Assembly: GCF_902497555.1 (NCBI RefSeq)
Contig: NZ_CABVGP010000003.1
Coordinates: 868,001 to 932,000 of the forward strand
Origin: Amycolatopsis camponoti
GTDB taxonomy: Bacteria; Actinomycetota; Actinomycetes; Mycobacteriales; Pseudonocardiaceae
Direction: 5' to 3'
Length of the DNA: 64,000 nt
Positions within the stretch are counted from its first letter, which is position 1. Each line of letters begins with the position of its first letter. The notes under the pieces were generated by a model. The model worked only from the letters and a program-made list of their open reading frames with translations. It did no database searches and had not been told where the DNA came from. This document shows, one piece after another, positions 26,801 through 33,467 of the stretch. The translations under genes and the position numbers were made by a program.

Positions 26801-29800
26801 GCGCGGTTCGGTCCGCCGCAGGAGCGTCTGCCTCGTGGTCCGCAGGGGCCGTTCGAGCAGCCTGTCGCGAGGCCGGCGGAGCCGAACGTGCCCGTGGCCG
26901 AGCACGCCCCGGTTCAGGAGCGGCCGGTCGAGCAGCAGCCACCCGCGACTGGGCAGAACCCGGACCGGCATCGGCCGACGGATCCAGCCGGCGAGCAGGG
27001 GCGAACCCCGGACGAGCGGCCGGTCGGGAACGCCGCGGACCAGCCGATCGAGCGGCAAGCACCCGCCGCCCGGCAGCCCAGCGAGCAAGACGCGCACGCA
27101 ACCCAGCAGACACCCGCTACGGCACGGCCGAGTGAGCAAGCGCCGACCGCAGCCCAGCAGTCCGGCGGCCAAGACGCACACACAACCCAACAGCCTGCGC
27201 CCACTGCGGAACAGCCAAGTAGGCAAGCGCCGACCGCAGCCGAGCAGCCCGCCGGGCAAGACGCACACGCAACCCAACAGCCTGCGCCCGCTGCGGAACA
27301 GCCAAGCAGGCAAGCGCCGACCGCGGCGCAGCAGCCCGCCGGGCAAGACGCACGCACAACCCGGCAACCGGCGCCCACTGCGGAACGGGCGGGCGGGCAG
27401 GACGCGCCCACGGTTGGACAGCCACCTGCGGCCGAGCAGTCGGGCGGGCGGGATGTTTCTGCTGCCGAGCACGCTCCTCCGCACCAGCGCGGTGGTTTCG
27501 AGCAAGCACCTGAGCACGATCAGCAGCCCGCTAGCGATGCGGCGCACCAGCGCGCGGGTGAGCAGGAACTGCCGGCGGAGCAGGAACCCGGTACCGACCC
27601 CGGTCGAGAACCAGACGGCAGCGCGCCGCACACCGACAACGACCAGTACGGGCAGCCGGATCGGTTCATCGACGAGCCCTACCTCGACGATCCCGGCTTC
27701 CGCACCCAGGACCCCGGCGGGATCGCGCGGATCGAGGACACCTTCATGGACTCCGGGCGGCAAAGCCCGGAGACCGGCGAGTGGCGCCACGAGCAGGTCC
27801 GCCGCGAGGCGCTCGCCCGGCGGGACCAGTTCCACCCCGGCATGTCCGACGATGGCGCCTTCGCCGTGCACGCCTACACGCGGCACGAGCTGGTCGGGCC
27901 GCTCAACCGGGCCCTTCGGCTCGGCGGCCCCGAGCTCCTCGGCCTCGCCCCTCAGGCCGGGGCGCTCGTCTCCGGGCTCAACGAACTGCCTCCGCACGTC
28001 GGCACCGTCTCCCGGCGGGTCGACTTCCACGGGGATCCTTCGCGGCTCCAGGCTTTCCTCGGGCGCTTCCACGAGGGCGCGCACATCACCGAGCCCTCCT
28101 TCCTCAGCTCGTCGAAGGTCGATTCGGCGCATCCGCGCAGCACCTTCGCCGGTGAGGTCGAGATGCGGATCGAGTCCAGGACCGGCCGCGACGTCGAGTC
28201 CATGGCCAGCATCGGGCGCGAGCGCGAGGTGCTCTTCAAAGCCGGGTCGCAGTTCGAGATCACCGGGGTCGAGATGGGGCCGGGGCATCCCCAGCACCCC
28301 GATTTCGAGAACCGCCCCGGCGCCCGGGACCAGCCGCAGTGGATCGTGCATGCCGAAGAGATCGCGCCTGGGGATCCGCGGTTCCGTAGTGACACTTGGG
28401 ACGCTGTCGACGAACGCCGTGCCGCCGAACGCACCGACGAAGAGCGCTTCGAGCGGGAAGCGGCCGAGAAGGACGCGCAGTTCTATGCCGAGTACCCGCA
28501 CCTCAAGCCGTCCGGGGATCTGTTCAAGCTGCTCGGTGGGGACGACGACGCGCCGCCGCCGCCCGAAAAGCGGGTGCCCGCCACCACCGAGCCCGAGGGG
28601 GGCTGGTCGCGGCTCGCCGAACCGCTGACGCCGGGTGGGCCGCCCGTGCTCCACGCCGGGTCCGTCGAGACTCCGCAGCAGCACGCGCGGCTCGTCCGCG
28701 ACGCCGTTCCCGAACTCGCCGCCGTCAACACCCGCAACCACTACAGCCCGGGCGAACACGGCTTCCGGACCAACGCCGCCGAGTCGATGACCGCCTTCGA
28801 CCGGCGCATGAACGGCGAGGACGTCGTCGCCGGGCCGGCCCGGGGCGAGAGCCTCGGCGGGAACTGGCGCGACCGCGGCAGCTTCGACGACGTCGCGCGC
28901 GACCTGGGGGAACGTCCCGTCGGCGCGCGGACGGCCGTCTCCTTCGAGCACGCCGGCACCGAGCACCTGGTCGCCGCCGTGCGGACCGAGCACGGGGTCC
29001 TGTTCGCCGATCCCGTCACCGGGCGGCTCGCCGAGCTGCCGCACGATGCCACGTCGATCCGAGAACTGCCGCTCGGCCCGCACGAGACGCCGTCCATCGC
29101 CGACCGCCTCGGCCCGGCGCCCGAACGGCTGCCGCACGACGAGGGCTTCCTCTTCGACGACGACCACCGCGGGACGCCGGCCGACCACGAGAGCATCCGC
29201 CGCGCGGTCGGCGACGAGCGCATCTACCAGGACATCCACGACCGCGCGCTCGCCCGGCGCGACGCCGCCGGGCTGCCCCTGACCGACGAGGGCGCCGTCG
29301 CGGTGCACGGCTACACCCGCGGCGAGTACGCCTACGACGTCAACGAGGCCCTGCGCCGTGGCCCCGGCCACCCCGGCTTCGACCTCGCGCAGGCGAACGC
29401 CCGCGCCATCACCGACGGCCTCAACCAGGTCCCGCGCACGTCCGGCGAGACCATCCGCGCCTTCGACGTCAGCGGCGACCCACGGCTGGCCGAGCTCGTC
29501 TCCGGGCCGTACAACCCCGGTGACGTGGTCGTCGAGCCGTCGTTCTCCAGCGCGTCCATCAAGACCGGCGAGTTCTCGACCAGCAAGTTCGGCGACGACG
29601 TCGAGCTGCACGTCCGGTCGGACAACCTCCGCGACATCTCGAAGCTCGCCGAGAACCCGTCCGAGCGCGAGTCGCTGTCGCCGCCCGGCACCCAGCTGCT
29701 GGTGCACGAGCGACGGCTGGAGCTCACGCCCGAGGGCCGCCGCAAGTGGGTCATCAAGGCCGAGGAGATCGGCCCCGGCCACCCGCGCTACCTCGACCCC

Positions 29801-31621
29801 GAGACCGCGCAGCAGAGGATGGCCGAGCGCCGTGCCGAGAACGACCACAACGCGGCCGAGTTCGAACGGCGCAAGCAGGTCGCGCTGGTGGAACGCCTCG
29901 GCGGCTTCGGCGAACCCGAGCACGTCACGCAACCGGAGCACCCGCAGGTCAGCGACGTCCTCGACACCCACGAACTTCGGCCGACGCCAGAGCCCCAGCC
30001 CGATTACGGACACCTGGCGCGGGCGACGAACCCGCCGTCCGAGCCGGCCATCCACGCCGGCGCCGCGACGCCGGCGGAGCGCGCGGCCTACGTCCAGGAC
30101 CGCCACCCGCACCTGCGCGAGGTCAACCCGGGCTTCCACCAGCCGGGCGCGCTGGAAAACGGGTACCTGTCGAACTGCACCCGCGCGCCCGAGGCCTACC
30201 TGGACCGGCTGCGCGGCGGTGACACGACGGCCGAGCCGGTCCTCTTCCACGAGATGGGCACCCGCGGCACGCTCGAGCACCTGGAGGGCCGGTTCGGCGA
30301 GACGTTCTCCGAGCGCGGCAGCTACGACGACGTCATCCGCGAGATGCGGGACATGCCGCTCGACCACCACGCCGTCGTCGCGGTGAAGTACGAAGGCCCG
30401 AACGGCGTCGAGTACGGGCACGTCGCGATGGTCGTGCACACCCGCGACGGCGTCGCGTTCATCGACCCGCAGTCCGGCGACCTCATGCACCTGCCGCAGC
30501 CGCCGAAGGGCATCAAGCTGATGCACGTCGGCACGCCGGACGAGGTGCACATCCAACCCGTGCACGCCGGGACGACGGACCACGGCGGCTACGGCAGCGC
30601 CCCGCAGTCCCGGCTCGACGAGCTGCTCGCGCAGCCGCCGGTCGCCGAAGCGCTCGCCGGCGCGACCACCGACCTCGTCGTCAAGGACCACGAGGGGAAC
30701 CCGCAGAACCTCGGGCCGGTCGGTGAGTTCGTCCGGACGCGGCTGGCCGAGCACCCGGAGCTGGTCGACCTGCTCCACGACCCGGCCAACGAGTTCCTGA
30801 CGCGGTCGCTGCTGCGCAAGCCGGAGACGATCGCCAGCCTGCTGGTGCACGACGAGGCCCTCCCGATCCTGGCCGACGCCGTGCGCGAGGTGCACCACCC
30901 GGCCCCGGACGCGGAACCGGTGGGTCCGGACGCGGAGCCGACCCCGCTCACCCCGGACCAGGCCGAGACGTCCCACGAGGTGATCGACCAGGCTGATGGG
31001 CACCCTCAGCAGCACCGCCGGCAGGCCGAATTCGACTTGAGCAAGGCCGGGGACGAGGCTTACACGCGGCAGTACCTCGCCGAGCGCTACGCGGAAGCGG
31101 CGCGGGCCGACGCGAAGCTGAAGGAGATCCTGCCGCCGCTGGCAGCGGAAACCGGTGGCCACGCCGGGTTCCGGCCAGGACCGAAGTCCGAAGGCCGGGC
31201 GATGGACAAGATCAACACCAACTACGACGGTGACGCGTCGCGGCTGGTCGACCTCGCGGGCGCGATGATCCAGTTCGAACGCGTGCAGGACGCCTACGCC
31301 GCGTTGGCGCGGATCGCGGACCACCCGGACCTGGAGATCGTCGACTTCGACGACCGCTTCGCGAACCCCGCTCCGGCCGGTTACCGCGACCTGCAGATGA
31401 GCGTGCGCATCGACGGGCACGTCGCCGAGCTGCGCCTGCACCTCAAGGCGCTGGACGACGTTTCGGCGTACGAGCACTCGCTCTACGAGGTCCGGCGCGA
31501 TCTGAAGGCGCTCGCGAAGGCCGAGGGCCGGACCTACACCGCCGACGAACGAGCCCTGATCGACGGGCTGATCAAGCGCGAACGAGAGCTGTTCTGGGAC
31601 GCGCTGCAGGGGAGTCTCTGA
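23876..31621 (+). CDS. Giant ESX-type polymorphic toxin with five C-terminal effector-like domains
   Basis: 2,581 residues. Order: WXG-like head (1-110, with NWTGDGADAF); hydrophobic segment (about 109-135); helical and Gly-rich part to about 330; low-complexity repeats to about 1190; ADP-ribosyltransferase-like module 1 (1301-1500; R1380/R1381, SFLSSS 1408-1413, ExE E1449/E1451); papain-like toxin module 1 (1583-1735; His1697 and Asp1712, but Ala1634 where Cys is expected); ADP-ribosyltransferase-like module 2 (1760-1975; R1861, S1889, E1930/E1932); papain-like module 2 (about 2010-2220; C2101, H2182, D2197 intact); RelA/SpoT-like domain (2382-2581; K2437, D2459, G-Y2503-R, E2518). Domain calls are by motif and eye. 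Type VII export is inferred from the head and the preceding WXG partner; candidate immunity genes follow with a 1-bp overlap. Start GTG 23876; ATG 23882 is also possible. Confidence 0.88.
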   Translation: MGMEMPDAVKWLLPIVVGESWPEGDETKLRALRDAWHTASSAIGPASEAGNQAASGIRDNWTGDGADAFVEQWKKFVEGDEAYFKQLADATKALGDSCDQTALDVEYTKYMIIISLIVLAAQIAAMIAAAAVTFGGSTAGIAPAQVATRMTVQMLFRQLLEKLAQQGFKQVAKELLEKLLKQGLKKIGMEVLKNEAINLGMDAGIQGLQMAKGDRKDWDWSKTSDAAISGAVGGVVGAASGSIGRGATEGLSHSAGGQVADAAVRAGARGAVEGVAQTVGQAAVTGDLGSLTPEQLLTGASSGAVGGAVGGAKEQMHSVHEANIPREPGGGSGESRSGGGSDREPGASSESESRGDSSREAGGEPESRGEEARRSSEPESRGEEPPSGPESRGENSSREPESRGEEPSRGPSSEPESRGAEPRRETSSEPEARREPEQRAETAPAREPELQSAEPQHVAEAEGQRPSADHVQAERPQPEVRAAADSPVPQQASDGPAPQQQPPAPGQPAPSSGSSAPPAVSSHGAPPSPAGAPSNGGYGMAPPGAGPEPGRQTGGRPQDNVGAAGFTGGANQPFAAADGGTAPFQSGPSPQQGPPQGGFTPPPPAGMPNGGGGPGRTNGPAPTPPRGGQPPHEQPRRMPPQDPRRMPPGGQPMRGQPPGQPSGRPPQGGQPQGGQAPGGQALGGQSHGGQPHGGHAQGGQAHGGQPQTGHPQGGQPHGGQAQGGQPFGGQPHGNQPHGGQAQGGQPQNGQSHGGQPGVGQVLGGQPRGGQPLQGGQPPQGGQPPQGGQLSHGAQPSHGAQPPQGGQSSHGAKPTQGGQPSHGGQPPQSGQPSHGAQPPHSAQPPQGGQAQGGQAVHGGQRPPGGQGPSAGQAPHGGQPPVGGASSHRGQSPQGGLPSNDPRRMPPWPQGGPPHQGVPGGQRPAGYPNQPRGPQGPGPHPGGRPPMPPPPGGRPPMPPHDPRLGPPRPVGPPQVPPARFGPPQERLPRGPQGPFEQPVARPAEPNVPVAEHAPVQERPVEQQPPATGQNPDRHRPTDPAGEQGRTPDERPVGNAADQPIERQAPAARQPSEQDAHATQQTPATARPSEQAPTAAQQSGGQDAHTTQQPAPTAEQPSRQAPTAAEQPAGQDAHATQQPAPAAEQPSRQAPTAAQQPAGQDARTTRQPAPTAERAGGQDAPTVGQPPAAEQSGGRDVSAAEHAPPHQRGGFEQAPEHDQQPASDAAHQRAGEQELPAEQEPGTDPGREPDGSAPHTDNDQYGQPDRFIDEPYLDDPGFRTQDPGGIARIEDTFMDSGRQSPETGEWRHEQVRREALARRDQFHPGMSDDGAFAVHAYTRHELVGPLNRALRLGGPELLGLAPQAGALVSGLNELPPHVGTVSRRVDFHGDPSRLQAFLGRFHEGAHITEPSFLSSSKVDSAHPRSTFAGEVEMRIESRTGRDVESMASIGREREVLFKAGSQFEITGVEMGPGHPQHPDFENRPGARDQPQWIVHAEEIAPGDPRFRSDTWDAVDERRAAERTDEERFEREAAEKDAQFYAEYPHLKPSGDLFKLLGGDDDAPPPPEKRVPATTEPEGGWSRLAEPLTPGGPPVLHAGSVETPQQHARLVRDAVPELAAVNTRNHYSPGEHGFRTNAAESMTAFDRRMNGEDVVAGPARGESLGGNWRDRGSFDDVARDLGERPVGARTAVSFEHAGTEHLVAAVRTEHGVLFADPVTGRLAELPHDATSIRELPLGPHETPSIADRLGPAPERLPHDEGFLFDDDHRGTPADHESIRRAVGDERIYQDIHDRALARRDAAGLPLTDEGAVAVHGYTRGEYAYDVNEALRRGPGHPGFDLAQANARAITDGLNQVPRTSGETIRAFDVSGDPRLAELVSGPYNPGDVVVEPSFSSASIKTGEFSTSKFGDDVELHVRSDNLRDISKLAENPSERESLSPPGTQLLVHERRLELTPEGRRKWVIKAEEIGPGHPRYLDPETAQQRMAERRAENDHNAAEFERRKQVALVERLGGFGEPEHVTQPEHPQVSDVLDTHELRPTPEPQPDYGHLARATNPPSEPAIHAGAATPAERAAYVQDRHPHLREVNPGFHQPGALENGYLSNCTRAPEAYLDRLRGGDTTAEPVLFHEMGTRGTLEHLEGRFGETFSERGSYDDVIREMRDMPLDHHAVVAVKYEGPNGVEYGHVAMVVHTRDGVAFIDPQSGDLMHLPQPPKGIKLMHVGTPDEVHIQPVHAGTTDHGGYGSAPQSRLDELLAQPPVAEALAGATTDLVVKDHEGNPQNLGPVGEFVRTRLAEHPELVDLLHDPANEFLTRSLLRKPETIASLLVHDEALPILADAVREVHHPAPDAEPVGPDAEPTPLTPDQAETSHEVIDQADGHPQQHRRQAEFDLSKAGDEAYTRQYLAERYAEAARADAKLKEILPPLAAETGGHAGFRPGPKSEGRAMDKINTNYDGDASRLVDLAGAMIQFERVQDAYAALARIADHPDLEIVDFDDRFANPAPAGYRDLQMSVRIDGHVAELRLHLKALDDVSAYEHSLYEVRRDLKALAKAEGRTYTADERALIDGLIKRERELFWDALQGSL
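24876..25180 (+). repeat. ESRG-type tandem repeats in the toxin
   Basis: Degenerate 10-15-residue units of the form (S/P)-E-P-E-S-R-G-E-E-x-x, about nine copies, roughly residues 334-435. Highly charged, presumably disordered. Confidence 0.8.
25819..26560 (+). repeat. Hexapeptide-type GGQPxx/GxQPPQ repeat array in the toxin
   Basis: About 40 near-tandem units of 5-7 residues, GGQ-(P/A/S)-(H/Q/P)-(G/Q), about residues 648-895. At the DNA level the unit is a roughly 18-base 'gcagggtggccagccgcc'-like repeat, so copy number may vary and assembly here is error-prone. Confidence 0.85.
27040..27420 (+). repeat. About 33-residue repeats in the toxin stalk
   Basis: Three to four units built on QPAPTAEQPSRQAPTAAEQ followed by PAGQDAHATQ, about residues 1055-1182, nearly identical in DNA between copies. 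They lie just before the first effector-like domain. Confidence 0.8.
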
Positions 31622-32055
31622 TGGTTCAGACGCCGTCCTACTTCGAGTACTACGACCACCCCTACGTGGTCGACGGCACGCCCGACGGCGGGCTCACCGG
31701 CCGGATCCTCAACTGGAAGACCGGCCGGTTCGACGAAGACAACGAGCACGTCACCGACGTGCTCTTCGACCACGGACCGGACATCCGGAGCCTCGACCGC
31801 GACCGGTTCGTGCGCCGGACCGAGGAAGCGCGGCACCACTACCTCCGCGGTGACGGGCCGATCTTCGCGCTCTACCAGACCATCGACGCGATCTGGGCCG
31901 CCATGGAAGAGGAAAGCCGCAAGATCACCAAGGAGGAGCGCGCCTTGATCGACTCGCTGTACCGGCGCACCTTCACGATGTGGGAGGACGAGTTCGCCCG
32001 CCGCGACGCCGGCGAGGCCCCGACCTTCACCTTCACTTCGACGTTGGCGCGATGA
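31621..32055 (+). CDS. Candidate immunity protein for the C-terminal toxin domain
   Basis: 144 residues with no signal peptide or membrane helix, so cytoplasmic. The N-terminal part is aromatic and acidic (YFEYYDHPYVVDGTPDGG). The C-terminal helix KEERALIDSLYRRTFTMWED closely resembles the last helix of the toxin (ADERALIDGLIKRERELFWD). The gene starts on the final base of the toxin stop codon and overlaps the next gene by 4 bp. Its position directly behind the toxin and its small size are those of immunity proteins for the last toxin domain, here RelA/SpoT-like. I recognise no immunity family, so the function is inferred from context. Confidence 0.8.
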   Translation: MVQTPSYFEYYDHPYVVDGTPDGGLTGRILNWKTGRFDEDNEHVTDVLFDHGPDIRSLDRDRFVRRTEEARHHYLRGDGPIFALYQTIDAIWAAMEEESRKITKEERALIDSLYRRTFTMWEDEFARRDAGEAPTFTFTSTLAR

Positions 32056-33467
32056 TTCACGTGGAACAACGACTTTCGCCCGAAGAGCAGCGCACTGTCC
32101 TGGTGCAGCTGGGAAAGCTCGTCCGCGAGCTCCGGACCGACGCCGCCGGGCCGGCCGCCGTCGACTTCCGGCAGGTCGGGGCGCACACCGAGCTGCAGGG
32201 CCACAACGCGACGACGTCCGACGCCGTCGCCGAGCTGTTCACCGAGCTGCGCAAGGGGATGTACGCCGAGGACCGCGGCACCTGGCTGCAGGCGCGGTTC
32301 ACGCTCGCCCCGGACGGCACCTTCGACTTCGACTTCGCGCTCGACGACGATCCGGTGTGGACGGACGCGCCGCCGTCGGCCGCCTACCCGGAGGAGCTGG
32401 CCGCGTTCCCGCGCGCCGAGGAGCACATCCCCGACTGGTGGCGGCTGCGCGCGCAGCTGCCGCTCGGCGTGGTGTTCCGGCACGCCGAGGTCGGCGGCCC
32501 GGACGTCGAACGGCCGCCGCTGACCGACACGGAGGTACCGCTCGTGCTGCAGTACCTCGAGCGGGAGGCCGTCGTCCACGAAGACGGCGACGAGCGCTTC
32601 CACACCGACGGTGCCTGGATCTGGCCGTCGTCGGTGGCCGACCAGCTGGCTGACCAGGGCATCCCGCCCGAACCGGACCTGGTCGCGCACATCCGCCGTC
32701 ACCACTTCCAGCCGCCGTACGTCGAGCCGCTGGTGCGCCGGACCGCGGAGGCCGACCTGCTGGGCCGGCCGAGGCCGAAGCCGAGCCGCGCGGACGTCAA
32801 GAAGACGAGCGGTGACGTCGCCGCGGAGCTGGAGACCACGCCGGACCCGAAGCTGGGCGACGAGGAACTGCTGATCGTCCTGGTCCAGCGGCTCGGCGAG
32901 CACGGCGTCTGGCCGGAGGCGTACCGCGTCGGCGAGCGGGCCGACGGCACGTGGTGCCTCAACTTCACTCCCGAAGGCTGGGAGGTCGCCGCGTACGCCG
33001 GCGGGGAGCCCCGCGAGCCCCAGTACTTCGAACGGCTCGAAGACGCCGCCCAGCAGCTGCTCGGCGCGTTGCTGCTGCACCCCGCCCGGATGACCGCCGG
33101 CCACGAAACCCCCTTGGAAACCGCCAAGGAGCTCGACGACTGGCCGGTCCACCCGGCTCCGGGTGAGCCTCCCCTCACCCTGCTCCGCAACAAGCGCATC
33201 ACCCGGCTGGTGGCGGGTACGGTCGTTCTGCGCTTCGGCGAGGAACCCGGCAATCTCGTTCACCACGGGGAGGTACGGTTCGCCACGACGTCGCTGCCGC
33301 TGGAACGTGAGCGGGAACGGCGGAGCTACCGGCTGAGACGCCCTCTGCACGTGATCACCGGCATCACGGTTCCGTGGGCGAACCTGCCGGGTGGCGCGGT
33401 GGCCTTCGTGCTGCCGAAGACGATCGCCGAGCACGAGTCCGACGGAAGCCTGGAGAGGATCGAGTAG
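32052..33467 (+). CDS. TNT-like domain protein 1 in the immunity operon
   Basis: 471 residues. The N-terminal half (VDFRQVGAHTELQGHN, WLQARFTLAPDGTFDFDFALDDDPVW) looks like the YezG/immunity-type fold. A middle segment has FHTDGAWIWPSSVADQLADQGIPPEPDLVAHIR. The C-terminal about 95 residues (370-462) match the outline of the tuberculosis necrotizing toxin (TNT) NAD-glycohydrolase fold: GTVVLRFGEEPGNLVHHG, then RSYRLRRPLHVITGITVPWANLPGGAVAFVLP. In TNT the GG is followed two residues later by a glutamine important for activity; here it is alanine. That suggests a non-catalytic relative. The ATG at 32052 overlaps the preceding stop by 4 bp, and its first codons contain a parS-like sequence. Confidence 0.8.
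   Translation: MIHVEQRLSPEEQRTVLVQLGKLVRELRTDAAGPAAVDFRQVGAHTELQGHNATTSDAVAELFTELRKGMYAEDRGTWLQARFTLAPDGTFDFDFALDDDPVWTDAPPSAAYPEELAAFPRAEEHIPDWWRLRAQLPLGVVFRHAEVGGPDVERPPLTDTEVPLVLQYLEREAVVHEDGDERFHTDGAWIWPSSVADQLADQGIPPEPDLVAHIRRHHFQPPYVEPLVRRTAEADLLGRPRPKPSRADVKKTSGDVAAELETTPDPKLGDEELLIVLVQRLGEHGVWPEAYRVGERADGTWCLNFTPEGWEVAAYAGGEPREPQYFERLEDAAQQLLGALLLHPARMTAGHETPLETAKELDDWPVHPAPGEPPLTLLRNKRITRLVAGTVVLRFGEEPGNLVHHGEVRFATTSLPLERERERRSYRLRRPLHVITGITVPWANLPGGAVAFVLPKTIAEHESDGSLERIE
32053..32068. promoter_or_regulatory. parS-like sequence inside the toxin/immunity operon
   Basis: TGATTCACGTGGAACA differs at one core position from the genuine parS variant GTTTCACGTGGAAC found at 61272. It spans the start of the TNT-like gene, about 29 kb from the origin-proximal parS cluster. 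Confidence 0.5.

Noticed and set aside
25406..31477. A 2,023-codon minus-strand frame opposite the toxin gene
   Set aside because: It is rich in Arg/Ala/Val/Leu runs without domains, as expected for the antisense of a GC-rich gene with strong third-position G/C. The plus-strand frame has clear domains and proper context.
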